Source: Hasllibacter sp. MH4015 (GTDB taxonomy: Bacteria > Pseudomonadota > Alphaproteobacteria > Rhodobacterales > Rhodobacteraceae). Taken from it: 64,000 nt of DNA. Below are positions 24,839 to 34,193 of this stretch, piece after piece. Positions within the stretch are counted from its first letter, which is position 1. Each line of letters opens with the position of its first letter. The stretch lies in NCBI RefSeq assembly GCF_020177575.1, contig NZ_JAHTBK010000001.1, positions 2,725,875 through 2,789,874 on the forward strand. The letters are read 5' to 3'. Under the pieces are notes generated by a model, which did not search any database, was not told the DNA's origin, and saw only the letters and a program-made list of their open reading frames with translations. The position numbers were made by a program, and so were the translations under genes.

Positions 24839-26029
24839 ATGACACACGCAGAAGACATCATCGGACAAGCGGACACGGCGCCGTTCTTCAAGGTCGCCAA
24901 CGCGGGTGAGATCGGCCTGGACCTGCCCGCGATCCGCCACGGGGACGCGGTGCGGTGCTGGGTCAACGCACTGGCCGGTTTCCAGAAGGAGGCGCTGGTC
25001 GGCTCCACCCGGTCGGGCAATGTGTGGCGCTTGGTCTCGGACGAAGGCGGATATCTCAACGGCCACGATGCCGCGCCTTGCCCGCTGTCATTCCTCAGCA
25101 CCGGCATGGTGGCGAGTTATATGAACGAGATCCTGGCCCTGGCGGAGCAGCGCGGAGTCACGCTGCGCAAGCTGCGGCTGATCCAGAACAATTACTACAC
25201 CATGAAAGGCTCCATGCGGAAACGCACGATGACCGGCGGCGCGCTTCCGGTTGAGCTTGAGGTGCAATGCGAAAGCGACCTGGATGACGCGGCCCTGCAG
25301 GACCTTGTGGCAGGCGCCGTCCATGCCTCCCCGCTCAACGGGTTGATGCGGGGCAAGCTGCCGTCGCTCTTCACGCTGACCCGGAATGGGGAGCAGATTG
25401 AAACGGGGGAGGCCGTGGCGCTGGACGCGCCGGTCGTGGGCGACCCGTCGGGCGATGCGCCGGTGGCGGAGGCGAGTGATCTGACGCTCATCGCGCGCGA
25501 AGGGATGTCGCCCAAGAAGGACGTCGCCAAGGGCACGGCAGGCTCCGCCACATCGCTGACGGACGAGCAGGACCGCACGCTGAACCCCGGCGTCATCTGC
25601 ACCCTGCGCGAGGATGGGATCAAGGAAATCGAGCAGCATCTTTATTCCCCTCACGGCTCCGTCTTCCGGTTCCTGAGCGAGGAGGCGGAGCCTGCGGGCG
25701 GACGGGGGCGTGCGCCCGACGCGGTCAGCTATATCTCCGCGGGCATCGCGTTTTGTTTCATGACGCAGTTCGGGCGGATGGCGTCGATGGAGAAGCTGGA
25801 CCTGTCCCATTACTCCATCGTGCAGGACACCCATTTCTCGCTTGGCGGAGCGTCGGGCGGCACGGGGAAACCGGGCAGCGCGGACCCGGTGGAAACCCAC
25901 GTTCACCTGCGCACCACTGAGAGCGATGACGTGGCCCGCGACATGCTGGACGTGTCCGAGCGGACCTGCTTCCTGCACGCCTTCTGCCGGACGGACCTGA
26001 AGACGAAGCTGAAGATCACCCGGATTTGA
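24839..26029 (+). CDS. Tandem OsmC-domain protein
   Basis: 396 residues built from two OsmC-like domains (about 40-185 and 240-396) joined by a linker rich in Ala/Gly/Asp. OsmC/Ohr proteins are usually single-domain homodimers that reduce organic hydroperoxides with two Cys. Domain 1 keeps a first Cys (Cys81 in DAAPCPLSFLSTG), but the place of the second reads VHASPLNGLM without Cys. Domain 2 has Cys306 (AGIAFCFMTQFG) and Cys377/Cys383 (SERTCFLHAFCR). The protein thus looks like a covalent dimer with possibly one competent thiol pair. It follows the TRAP system 3 operon closely, so it may protect against or process the imported compound. OsmC fusions of this size are uncommon. Confidence 0.75.
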   Translation: MTHAEDIIGQADTAPFFKVANAGEIGLDLPAIRHGDAVRCWVNALAGFQKEALVGSTRSGNVWRLVSDEGGYLNGHDAAPCPLSFLSTGMVASYMNEILALAEQRGVTLRKLRLIQNNYYTMKGSMRKRTMTGGALPVELEVQCESDLDDAALQDLVAGAVHASPLNGLMRGKLPSLFTLTRNGEQIETGEAVALDAPVVGDPSGDAPVAEASDLTLIAREGMSPKKDVAKGTAGSATSLTDEQDRTLNPGVICTLREDGIKEIEQHLYSPHGSVFRFLSEEAEPAGGRGRAPDAVSYISAGIAFCFMTQFGRMASMEKLDLSHYSIVQDTHFSLGGASGGTGKPGSADPVETHVHLRTTESDDVARDMLDVSERTCFLHAFCRTDLKTKLKITRI

Positions 26030-26060
26030 GGCGTGATGCTCAAGGTTGAGCAATAGGGTT

Positions 26061-26082
26061 AAGCCACTGAAAAAATTGGCTT
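26061..26082. terminator. Weak bidirectional terminator candidate
   Basis: In the A/T-rich gap between convergent genes, AAGCCA (26061-26066) and TGGCTT (26077-26082) pair around a 10-nt A-rich loop, with a GTTAA/TTAAC pair further out. It is short and not followed by a proper T run. Confidence 0.35.
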
Positions 26083-26142
26083 CCCAGATTTTCGTTAACT
26101 GAATTTTAGGTATCTCAACGTGGCGGAGAGGTCAATTCCGGC

Positions 26143-27702
26143 TCAGGTTCCGGTTGCGCGAGACAGGATCGTGCGCGCTTCGCCCGTGTCGCCCGCCCAG
26201 GCGACATAGCCGTCAGGGCGGACAAGGATGGCGCGGGCCTCGTAATCGCGCCGTTCGCCGTCGAAGGTGTCCGTGACGACCGCGAGGGGAACTCCCCGCG
26301 TTTGGGCGGCGGCGGCAAGATCCTCGGCCAATCCCGCGCCGAAATCGAACAGGGTGAAGCCCGGTCCAAGCGCCTGATACGTCGAGCGCCCGTCCAACAG
26401 CGCGCGCGGCGCAAGGTGATGGCCCGCGCGTGCCGCGAACCTGTGATCCCCCTTGGCGCTGGGGCGGCCTTCCCCGCCGATGATGGGCGAGCCTTCGTAA
26501 TTCGGGGCGAAGGCAAAGACCTCGGACGCGCCTTCGTTCCGGGCGGCCCAGACCTGCGCAAAATCGGGATCGCTTGGCGCGTGACGTGCCAGGAACGCGC
26601 GGTCTTCCTCGATGAAGCGGCGGATGAAATCGCGGTCGGTGGAGGCGAAGACGGGACGACGTTCGGCGTCGTAGCTGTCGAGCAGATCCGGCCCCGCCCA
26701 TCCTTGCACCGTCGCCGCCAGTTTCCAACCGAGGTTTCGCGCATCCTCGAACCCGGTGTTGATCCCGTAGCCGCCATAGGGCGGGTGCGAATGGCAGGCA
26801 TCCCCGGCGATCAGCACGCGGCCCGCCCGGTAGGTATCGGCCAGTGCAAACCGCAAGTCCCAGAAGCCCACATATGTCACATCCAGATCGAAGGGCCGTC
26901 CGACGGCGGCGTGAAGCAGCGCGGCGAAATCGGTGTTTTCGCGCGTCGTGTCGGGGGGCACGGGGGCATGGAAAAACCATTCCGTCCGGCCATCGACGCG
27001 ACCGAGGAAGCGCCAATACCCGTCCAATTCCGGGGCCATGGCGTTATAGAAGGCGCGCGCCGCGTAATGTTCGCCGAGGATGTCGTGCAAAACGGGGGAG
27101 GTGAAGACCAGAAGCACCATCTTTCGGTCGTGATCCGACAGGGTCTGGGTGATTTCCGCCGCCGTCCGGACGCCGGATTTGCTCCCGTCGCACCCGACCA
27201 CGTAGCGGGCGCGGATCGTGTCCGTTGCGGCCCCTTTGTGGGCCTTGATCCCGACCGTCACGCCATCGGCGTCCTGCGTCAGCCCGTCGAAGGCCCAGCC
27301 GTACATCGTGTCGATGCCGTCCAGCTCTGCCGCGCGGGCGCGCAACACCGCCTCCGTCCGGTATTGCGGCATCCGGTCGACCGCCTGGCCGTAGAAGGGC
27401 TGAACGCTTTCGCGCGGCATGAAATCATAGGCGTAATCGCTCAGGATCGTGCCGTAGGTCACAAGCCCGCCATTGGCCACGCCCCGGGGCGTCAGGCGGG
27501 CGGCGCGCATCTGCGGCTCACACCCCCAGGCGTCGATATGTTCAAGGCTGCGTTGGGTCATGTTCTGACCCTTCGGCACCTTTTGCGGTTCAAGATACCG
27601 CTCCACCAGGGCCACGCACATTCCGCGTTGCGCCAGGTCGATGGCGAGCCCCGTGCCGACCGGCCCGCCCCCTATCACGGCGACATCGTGGGTGGGTTTC
27701 AT
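26143..27702 (-). CDS. FAD-dependent aromatic-ring monooxygenase (PheA/MhpA type)
   Basis: 519 residues from ATG 27702, with GGGGGAGG 8 nt upstream; the 624-residue frame that reads further is not supported. Group A flavin hydroxylase motifs are all present: AVIGGGPVGTGLAIDLAQRG (dinucleotide-binding), YVVGCDGSKSGVR (DG motif) and RVLIAGDACHSHPPYGGYG (GD motif), and a C-terminal thioredoxin-like region. Such enzymes hydroxylate phenols, 3-hydroxyphenylpropionate or related aromatics with NAD(P)H and O2. It stands alone between convergent and co-directional genes, so its substrate is not indicated. A role in aromatic catabolism alongside the reductive dehalogenase is possible but the two genes are 7 kb apart. 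Confidence 0.85.
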   Translation of the reverse strand: MKPTHDVAVIGGGPVGTGLAIDLAQRGMCVALVERYLEPQKVPKGQNMTQRSLEHIDAWGCEPQMRAARLTPRGVANGGLVTYGTILSDYAYDFMPRESVQPFYGQAVDRMPQYRTEAVLRARAAELDGIDTMYGWAFDGLTQDADGVTVGIKAHKGAATDTIRARYVVGCDGSKSGVRTAAEITQTLSDHDRKMVLLVFTSPVLHDILGEHYAARAFYNAMAPELDGYWRFLGRVDGRTEWFFHAPVPPDTTRENTDFAALLHAAVGRPFDLDVTYVGFWDLRFALADTYRAGRVLIAGDACHSHPPYGGYGINTGFEDARNLGWKLAATVQGWAGPDLLDSYDAERRPVFASTDRDFIRRFIEEDRAFLARHAPSDPDFAQVWAARNEGASEVFAFAPNYEGSPIIGGEGRPSAKGDHRFAARAGHHLAPRALLDGRSTYQALGPGFTLFDFGAGLAEDLAAAAQTRGVPLAVVTDTFDGERRDYEARAILVRPDGYVAWAGDTGEARTILSRATGT

Positions 27703-27796
27703 CGGGTGCCTCCCCCGGGACCGGGCGGAGTATGGCAACGCGGTTCGGCATGTTTGCGGCGCAAGGGGAGGGAGTGGGGTTGCACGTCGATCCTTC

Positions 27797-29008
27797 CTAG
27801 CGACCTGGGGCAAGATGGGCGGCGGCATCGGCGAGGACTTGAAGGCCGACGACCAGATCATCCTCCGCCGTGTCTTCTTCGAATGCGTGGGATATTCCGT
27901 TGATCGAGGGGACGAACAACATCCCGACCGGCATAAGTGCCGCAACGTTGGAGGCATCGTGAAGCGCGCCGGAGGGCATGGAGCGCCATTGATCCGGCGC
28001 GACCGCTTCAGCGGCACGGGTCAAGGCCGCCTGCATGGTCTGATCCATCGGCACGGGCTTGAGATCCTGGCGCAGACGCTCCACCGCGATCGTGCAGCCC
28101 GTCTCCTCCTGCACCTGCGCGATCACGTCGTGGATCACCTGTTCCATGCGGGCAAGCCGGTCGTCGTCCGCGTCACGCCATTGCAAGGTGAAGGTGGCGC
28201 GCCCCGGCACGATGGACGATGCGTTGGGCTCCAGCCGCAGATGTCCGACGGTCCAGACCGAGTTCGGCGTGACGACATTGGCCATCCGGTCCTCCACCCT
28301 CGTCGCGATCCGGGTGACGGCGGTGAAGGCATCCCGGCGCAGCGCCATCGGCGTTGTTCCGGCGTGGTTTTGCTGGCCCTGCACGATGATCTGGACCTGC
28401 CGCAATCCGACGATCCCGGTCACGACCCCGATCCGGTCCGTCGATGCGTCAAGCGCGGGGCCCTGTTCGATATGCATCTCGAGAAAGCCGTTGAAGCGCG
28501 CGGGGTCGACGAAATCGCCCTGGCGCCCGGCAAGGCATTCGCGCGCCTCGGCAAATCCGGTGCCGTCGGTCGCGCGCAAGATGTCGGCCTGGGCCAAGCT
28601 CAGCTTGCCGGCCCAAACGGAACTGCCGGTCAGCGCGCCGAAGCGCCCCTCCTCATCCTGGAAACTGACCACCGAGATGGCGTTTCCGCCCGCCTCCCCA
28701 TGGGCGCGCGCGATTTCGAGTGCCGCGATCACCCCCAGCGCGCCGTCGAGCCATCCCCCCTCGGGCTGCGTGTCGGAATGCGACCCGATCAGGAGAGAGC
28801 GGCCCGGCGCCAGACCAAAGAGATTGCCGACCGGATCGAAGCACGGCGTCAGGCCGGCATCGGCGAATTGTCCCGCAAGCCAGTCGCGCGCGGCCATGTC
28901 GGCGTCGGTGAAGGCACGGCGACGCACGCCGTTGCCATCCTTGCCGAACCCCCGAAGCGTGTGGAGATCGCGCAGAAACCGGGTCGGGTCGACGGAAAAG
29001 GGCGTCAT
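27797..29008 (-). CDS. M20-family amidohydrolase (N-carbamoyl-amino-acid / allantoate hydrolase type)
   Basis: 403 residues. Metal ligands of the hydantoinase/carbamoylase branch of M20 peptidases are visible: His77 in [17 protein letters not shown], Asp88, Glu119/Glu120 in [15 protein letters not shown], and the MHIEQGP motif around residue 176. The dimerisation-domain substrate residues QNHAGTTPM follow. These enzymes hydrolyse N-carbamoyl amino acids, ureidoglycine/allantoate or similar amides. A hydantoinase or allantoinase gene is not nearby, so the natural substrate is open. It lies about 95 bp upstream of the flavin monooxygenase on the same strand and could share its transcript. Confidence 0.85.
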   Translation of the reverse strand: MTPFSVDPTRFLRDLHTLRGFGKDGNGVRRRAFTDADMAARDWLAGQFADAGLTPCFDPVGNLFGLAPGRSLLIGSHSDTQPEGGWLDGALGVIAALEIARAHGEAGGNAISVVSFQDEEGRFGALTGSSVWAGKLSLAQADILRATDGTGFAEARECLAGRQGDFVDPARFNGFLEMHIEQGPALDASTDRIGVVTGIVGLRQVQIIVQGQQNHAGTTPMALRRDAFTAVTRIATRVEDRMANVVTPNSVWTVGHLRLEPNASSIVPGRATFTLQWRDADDDRLARMEQVIHDVIAQVQEETGCTIAVERLRQDLKPVPMDQTMQAALTRAAEAVAPDQWRSMPSGALHDASNVAALMPVGMLFVPSINGISHAFEEDTAEDDLVVGLQVLADAAAHLAPGR

Positions 29009-29089
29009 GCGGGCATGGTAGCGATGCGCCGGGGGTAGTCCAGCCTAGCGGGTGAAGGTGGGCTGCCGTGCACGGGATCGAGTGCCCCC

Positions 29090-29770
29090 CTACCCCGCCA
29101 ATTCAAACCGGCGGATGAGGTGGAAGGTGCCGTCGGCGCGCTCTCCCATCAGGGCGAGGTGATCGACGGTGAACCGCGCGGGCAGGTCCGGGGCGAAGTG
29201 GCGCGCGAGGGCATCGTGGACGTCATCGGCGCGGTCGGTCGGGCCGGTCAGGGTCATGTGGAACCGAAACGCCTCCATCACATGGGGATAGCCCCATTGC
29301 TCCAGCATCGCGTCTTGCAACGCGGTCAGGCCCCGCGCGCGGCGGCGGGCAAGCTCCGCCGCGGAGGGGGGCGCGCGGAACCGATCAAACGCGCGCACGG
29401 TATCGGCGGCAAGGTCGTGCAGCGCACGGGTCGGCGCGGCGGGGGTAAGCGCCACGAACCGCCCGAGGCGGCGCACCTTGAGACCGGGAAGGACAACCGG
29501 CGCACGCCCCGCGCAGAAGGTGGACAACGCCGTCGCAAGCTGCGCCGCATCGGTGCCGGGGGCCAGCGCGAAGGGCGCCTTGATCGTGCCGTGGAAGCCG
29601 TAGCGCCGGGGCACCTTGGTCAGACGTTCGGCGGGCACCGGCAGATCCTCCACCACCGGAGGGTCGAGGGCCGTGCCCGCCACGCAATCCCACCCCAGCC
29701 AGCGGGAGGCCACGTCGAACAGCGCGCCGTCGGGCACCACGAAGATCGCGTATCGGGTGTAGCTGTCCAT
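29090..29770 (-). CDS. DUF1045 protein, putative 2H phosphoesterase of phosphonate metabolism
   Basis: 226 residues from ATG 29770 (MDSYTRYAIFVVPDGALFDV). It has both His-x-Thr-type motifs of the 2H phosphoesterase fold: RYGFHGTIKAPFAL (about 72-85) and AFRFHMTLTGPTD (about 175-187). DUF1045 proteins are usually found in C-P lyase (phn) clusters, where their role is not firmly established. No phn gene is in this window, so this copy is an orphan. The start has only a weak ribosome site. It may share a transcript with the M20 hydrolase gene 81 bp downstream. Confidence 0.8.
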   Translation of the reverse strand: MDSYTRYAIFVVPDGALFDVASRWLGWDCVAGTALDPPVVEDLPVPAERLTKVPRRYGFHGTIKAPFALAPGTDAAQLATALSTFCAGRAPVVLPGLKVRRLGRFVALTPAAPTRALHDLAADTVRAFDRFRAPPSAAELARRRARGLTALQDAMLEQWGYPHVMEAFRFHMTLTGPTDRADDVHDALARHFAPDLPARFTVDHLALMGERADGTFHLIRRFELAG

Positions 29771-29963
29771 CGGAGCGTTCCTTCCCGGCGGGAAACCATG
29801 CGGGACTGCCCCGCCCTGATGCAGGAGCGCGGAGGATTTGCCAATGGCCGAACGCATGTGTGGTGCAGGCAATGACAGGGGCGACGCGACGGCGCGGTGC
29901 GAAATCGCGGTGACGGTCCCGGGCTTGGCGCTTGACGCCACCATGGCGGACGCCTTGAAGTCT

Positions 29964-29993
29964 TTGTAATTGTGGCCGCTTTCCCCATAGGAT
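29964..29993 (+). promoter_or_regulatory. Weak promoter candidate for the MFS gene
   Basis: TTGTAA (29964-29969) and TAGGAT (29988-29993) are partial -35/-10 matches with an 18-bp spacer, about 60 bp before the MFS start. The 285-bp gap 29771-30055 otherwise shows nothing. Confidence 0.25.
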
Positions 29994-30055
29994 GGCCGAA
30001 TGAGCGCGACACCTGCCTATTGCTGGACACTTCCATCCCCCAAGGGCCGGTCCCG

Positions 30056-31345
30056 ATGGTAAGAAGCCTTCTGCCCCTGACCGCCCTTCTGATGGGCTCC
30101 GCCTTCTTGCTGTTCGCGGGCGGGGTGAATGGCCTGATCCTGCCGATCCGCGGCGAGGCGGAGGGTTTTACCGCCGCATCCCTTGGTCTTTTGGGGACGG
30201 GATGGGCCATCGGATACGTGGCGGGTTGCCTGCGGACCCCGGCGCTGGTGGCGCGGGTCGGCCATATCCGGGCGTTCGGCGCGATGTGCGCCATCGCGTC
30301 AATCGCGGTGCTTCTGTCGCTTCTGCTCATCACGCCCTGGATCTGGATTCCGGTGCGCGCCCTGTCGGGGTTCTGTTTCGCAGGGGCGGCCATGATCGTG
30401 GAAAGCTGGCTGAACGAGCGGGCCGATGCATCGTCGCGCGGGCGGATCTTCGGCATCTACACGATGGTGAACCTTGCGGCGTCCACCGCCGGGCAGATGA
30501 TTCTGACCATGGGCGACGCGAGCGGCTATTTCTTCTTCGTGCTGGCCGCGATGGTCTATTGCCTCGCCCTTCTGCCCACGGCGGTCAGCGCCACACAGAC
30601 GCCGCGCCCGCTGACCAAGGTGTCGCTGAACCTGCCCGGGCTCTGGCGCAATTCGCCCATCGCCCTCGTGGCGGTGCTGATGGTGGGTATCTCCAACGCG
30701 TCCTTCGGCACGCTGGCCGCCGTCTACGCCGCCCGTATCGGGCTGACCCATGGCAGTATCGCGCTGTTCGCCAGCATCCCGATTCTCGCCGGTGCGCTGT
30801 TGCAAATCCCGGTCGGCATGGCGTCGGACCGGTATGACCGCCGGATCGTGCTGGTCTGTATCGGCATCTTCGCCCTGATCGCCGACGCGCTGTTCCTGTT
30901 CGCGGGCGCGACCCAGCCAATCATCGTCATGGCGCTTGCGGCGTTGTTCGGGGCCACGGTCTTTTCCATGTACCCGGTGATCGTGGCCCACGCCAACGAC
31001 CATGCGGAGCCCGGATCGTTCATCCAGGTCAGCGGTGGATTGCTGCTGGTCTATGGCATCGGGTCCATCGCGGGGCCGACCATGGCAGGCTTCGCGATGA
31101 CGGCCTATGACCCATCGAGCCTCTTTGCCGTCACCGGCGCGGCCCATATCCTTTTGATCGTGTTCGCGCTGGCCCGGATCCGGTTCGCACCAGCCGTGGC
31201 GAATGACGACAAGATCGCGTTCCAGGCCGCGCCGCTTGCGCGCGCCAGCACGCCCGAAACCGCGGCGCTTGCCGCCGATCAGGCGGAGCTTGACGCCGAT
31301 CAGCCACGGCGCGACGACGCGGTGCAGGGCTCGGACAAGACCTGA
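30056..31345 (+). CDS. MFS permease
   Basis: 429 residues from ATG 30056 (MVRSLLPLTALLMGSAFLLF) with about 12 transmembrane segments and a polar ~45-residue C-terminal tail. Visible MFS features include ESWLNERADASSRGRIFGIY after segment 4 and the loop-8/9 motif GMASDRYDRR, the standard DRxGRR-type motif. The ESWLNERA segment is typical of the YcaD/UMF-like MFS subfamily, whose substrates are poorly known. It is convergent with the DUF2147/histidine kinase genes. Confidence 0.85.
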   Translation: MVRSLLPLTALLMGSAFLLFAGGVNGLILPIRGEAEGFTAASLGLLGTGWAIGYVAGCLRTPALVARVGHIRAFGAMCAIASIAVLLSLLLITPWIWIPVRALSGFCFAGAAMIVESWLNERADASSRGRIFGIYTMVNLAASTAGQMILTMGDASGYFFFVLAAMVYCLALLPTAVSATQTPRPLTKVSLNLPGLWRNSPIALVAVLMVGISNASFGTLAAVYAARIGLTHGSIALFASIPILAGALLQIPVGMASDRYDRRIVLVCIGIFALIADALFLFAGATQPIIVMALAALFGATVFSMYPVIVAHANDHAEPGSFIQVSGGLLLVYGIGSIAGPTMAGFAMTAYDPSSLFAVTGAAHILLIVFALARIRFAPAVANDDKIAFQAAPLARASTPETAALAADQAELDADQPRRDDAVQGSDKT

Positions 31346-31380
31346 GGATCAGCAAAGCCCGTCGCGGTCGGCCAGTCGCC

Positions 31381-31779
31381 CTATTCCACGCGCCGCCAGG
31401 TCTGCCCCCCGCAGACGAGGCCCCCCAGAACGCAGCCGGAAACGCGCAATTCGTCGGGTCCACGAAACCGCATCCGGGACAGGTAGACGCGGCCGTTTTC
31501 CACGTCCAGCAGCTCACCTCCCGCGAATTCCCCGCCGGTCCATTGCATCCCGGTGACAAGAACGGTGCCGAAATACTGCGATTGCACATTCGCACCGCCG
31601 CCACCGATCAAGGTGCCGCAAAAGGCCGGGCCGCACGGGGCGAAGCGGACATAGCCCCACGATCCCCCGCGCGCGCCCGTTTGCCAGACCCCGTTCAGGT
31701 CATGGGGCGGTGCCTGCGACTGGCCAAGGGCGGCGGCTGGCGCAAAAAGAAGCGACAGGAAGATCGCAAGGCATCTCAT
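31381..31779 (-). CDS. DUF2147-type exported protein
   Basis: 132 residues: a signal peptide (MRCLAIFLSLLFAPAAALGQ) followed by a small beta-rich domain starting NGVWQTGARGGSWGYVRFAP and ending GGLVCGGQTWRR, the pattern of DUF2147 proteins. Four Cys occur in two close pairs and could form periplasmic disulfides. Function unknown. Its start overlaps the end of the histidine kinase gene by 4 nt, so it is expressed with the kinase and may be an accessory sensor partner. Confidence 0.75.
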   Translation of the reverse strand: MRCLAIFLSLLFAPAAALGQSQAPPHDLNGVWQTGARGGSWGYVRFAPCGPAFCGTLIGGGGANVQSQYFGTVLVTGMQWTGGEFAGGELLDVENGRVYLSRMRFRGPDELRVSGCVLGGLVCGGQTWRRVE

Positions 31780-33308
31780 GGCGCGTCTCCGGCCTTTGCG
31801 GTGGGCACGCGGATCACGACGCAGGTTTCATCGTCCGCGCAATCCGGCGCCGAAACCTCCACGCCCGCGCGGGCGGCCTGTTCCCGGACGATGGCTAGGC
31901 CAAGGCCGGTGCCGTCCGACCCGTCGCCCTTGGACCACGGATCGAAATCCAGAACGCCCGCGCCGGGATTGCGGATGCGGAAGGTGTAGCCATCCGCCGC
32001 CGCCGCCCCGCTGACGGAAAGCGTTCCGGGCGCGCCATGGGCGATGGCGTTGGAGACGACGTTGCACAGCACCCGCATCAGGGCCAGCGGTTGCGTGTGC
32101 AGGCCCGCCGGGGCCACGTCGAGGTCGAGCACGAGGTTCCGCTTCGCGGCGTCGTCTTCGAACATGCGCTGCAAGGTCTGCCCGATCTGTTCGGCCCGCA
32201 CGTTGTGGTCGGCCTCGGTATCCAGCCGCTCCCGCTCGGCCAGGGCTATGGGATCGGCGGCCTCGTCCGTGGCCTCGCTCATGTAGCTGGAGGCCAGTTC
32301 ATCGAGGTAATCGAGCGAATCCCGCAGATGATCGCGGGTGTCGGCGGGCATGTCGCGGGCGAGCACCGAAAAGGACGTGCGCAGGGAGGATAGCGGTTGC
32401 CGGATGTCGTGGGAGGCGGTTGCAAGGCGCAAGGTGCGCGCGCGGGCCAGGTCGACGGCGGCCTTGTGGTTGTCTTGCGCTTCCAGAAGCTCCTGACTGA
32501 TGCGGGCCTGTTCGATGGCGCGGTCCAGCGCCTCCTGCACCGCGATTTCCCGGTCCGATTGCAGCACGAAGATGTTACGGATGAACAGCGCGCCGAAGCC
32601 GATGGTGATGGCCGCGATCAGGAACCGGTTGATTGCAACCGTCAGATCCTGGCCGTCGAACGCGCCGGCCACCACGACGGTGCCACCGATCAGAACCCCG
32701 GTCAGGAGCACCCAGATCAGGTTGCGGATGATACGGTCATATCCGCCACGCAGCTTTGTGAAGGTCGATACCGGGAAGAAATGCGCAATTGCCACGGTGC
32801 AGCCGGTGACGCTGAACAACAGGTGGGCGAATTCGAGCGATCCCGTCCGCCCGATGGCCCAGATGCCCCAGATCCCGATGGCGGCGACGGCGAATGGCCG
32901 TTTCAGCCAGCCCCAGCGGTGGTCGGCGGGAAGGGTGTTGGACGCCACGAGGTAATTGATCGACAGCATCGCGTAGCCACAGGCGATCAGGCTGTGGGGC
33001 CCGATGTCGATCCCGGACCAGACGATCCCGGTGATGTTCTGCTCGAACAGGCCGACATAGATCAGCCCCAGAAGCACCAGAAGCGTGTAGAGCGCCCAGG
33101 TCCCATGCCGCAGCGACAGGGCGATCGCCATGAGGACCGCGAGGACCGAAAAGGTGCACAGGTAGAACGCCGCCGCCGCCACCGCGCCCGCCGCCACGTC
33201 CCCCAGCGGTTGGGCGGGCACATCGAACGTCACCGCCCCGCTGAAGGAGGCCGATAGCCCAAGGGCCAAGCCCGCCCGGGTCACGATGGGGATTAACGGC
33301 TTTGTCAT
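31776..33308 (-). CDS. Sensor histidine kinase with a multi-pass membrane sensor
   Basis: 510 residues. The first ~245 residues hold seven or more hydrophobic segments and no large periplasmic loop, resembling 7TM-type sensors. A coiled-coil linker leads to the dimerisation box LATASHDIRQPLSSLR with phosphoacceptor His300. The ATPase domain has an N box (LCNVVSNAIAHG, Asn420) and a G box (GTGLGLAIVRE). The 62-bp gap to the divergent response regulator gene at 33371 makes the two a pair. The signal is unknown; an intramembrane or envelope stimulus is likely. A small exported DUF2147 gene is translationally coupled downstream. Confidence 0.9.
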   Translation of the reverse strand: MTKPLIPIVTRAGLALGLSASFSGAVTFDVPAQPLGDVAAGAVAAAAFYLCTFSVLAVLMAIALSLRHGTWALYTLLVLLGLIYVGLFEQNITGIVWSGIDIGPHSLIACGYAMLSINYLVASNTLPADHRWGWLKRPFAVAAIGIWGIWAIGRTGSLEFAHLLFSVTGCTVAIAHFFPVSTFTKLRGGYDRIIRNLIWVLLTGVLIGGTVVVAGAFDGQDLTVAINRFLIAAITIGFGALFIRNIFVLQSDREIAVQEALDRAIEQARISQELLEAQDNHKAAVDLARARTLRLATASHDIRQPLSSLRTSFSVLARDMPADTRDHLRDSLDYLDELASSYMSEATDEAADPIALAERERLDTEADHNVRAEQIGQTLQRMFEDDAAKRNLVLDLDVAPAGLHTQPLALMRVLCNVVSNAIAHGAPGTLSVSGAAAADGYTFRIRNPGAGVLDFDPWSKGDGSDGTGLGLAIVREQAARAGVEVSAPDCADDETCVVIRVPTAKAGDAP

Positions 33309-33370
33309 GGGCGGTGCATCGGATAGGTTTTCCCGAAAGCTTGGTCGATGTCAGGCCGTCGGAGCTGAGG

Positions 33371-34021
33371 ATGACAAGACGCTACACCGGAATGCTTGCC
33401 GACGATCACAAGATTGTCCGGATGGGCCTGAGAACGGCGCTGACCCATGACGACGCGATGCATGACACGCCGGTCGATATCGTGGCGGAGGCCGAAGACG
33501 GGTTGCAGACCATCCAGGCGGTCAAGACCCATCGCCCCGATCTGCTGATCCTCGACGTGTCGATGCCCATCGCCTCGGGCGCGGAGATCGTGGCGGATGT
33601 CCAGCGTTGGAGCCCGGACACGAAGGTCGTCGTCTACAGCGCCGTCACCTCCCCCGGTCTTCTGGCGCATCTGATCGAGGCGGGGGTGCATGGGCTTTTC
33701 GCGAAAGGGTCGGATGCGGGCGGAATGCTGGCCGCCTTGCCGCTGATCCTGCGCGGCGGGCGACAGGTGGAGCCCGCGATCCTCGACCTGGTGCGCGGCG
33801 CGCCGGAACCGGCCAGCCTGACGGCGCGGGAGCGGCAGACGCTCAACATGGTTCTGGCGGGCAAGACCAATGCGGAGGTCGCGCGCCTGATGGGGATCAG
33901 CCCCAAGACCGCGGAAAAGCACCGCGCCAGCATGATGGCCAAGCTGGAAGTCCGCACCCTGGCGGAGTTGATGGCCAAGGCGCTGCAGGATGGCCTGATC
34001 GAGCAGCATGGTCTGATGTAG
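33371..34021 (+). CDS. Response regulator, NarL/LuxR type
   Basis: 216 residues from ATG 33371 (GGAG just upstream); an in-frame ATG at 33308 region would overlap the kinase start and has no ribosome site. Receiver domain: acidic pair Asp11/Asp12 in MLADDHKIVRMG, phosphorylated Asp62 in LLILDVSMP, and Lys in LFAKGSD. The C-terminal GerE-type helix-turn-helix reads SLTARERQTLNMVLAGKTNA and SPKTAEKHRASMMAKLEVRT. It is divergent from the histidine kinase at 31776, its likely partner. The next downstream gene encodes a small exported protein that may be a target. Confidence 0.9.
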   Translation: MTRRYTGMLADDHKIVRMGLRTALTHDDAMHDTPVDIVAEAEDGLQTIQAVKTHRPDLLILDVSMPIASGAEIVADVQRWSPDTKVVVYSAVTSPGLLAHLIEAGVHGLFAKGSDAGGMLAALPLILRGGRQVEPAILDLVRGAPEPASLTARERQTLNMVLAGKTNAEVARLMGISPKTAEKHRASMMAKLEVRTLAELMAKALQDGLIEQHGLM

Positions 34022-34193
34022 CGGCATCGCGCATCTCCGGGATTTGATGCATGGAAGCTAGGATAGCCGGGGGCAGCCCCATATGGGGAGTCCCCCCCAT
34101 ATTTCCGACGGGCGGCGACGGGTAGGTCTGGCTCAGCGGTCGCACGATGTGGCCCCGACCGAACCCGACGCTTTAACCCAAAGGAATACTTCA

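Noticed and set aside
26302-27903. A 533-codon plus-strand frame
   Set aside because: Antisense to the flavin monooxygenase, whose FAD and GD motifs are clear on the minus strand.
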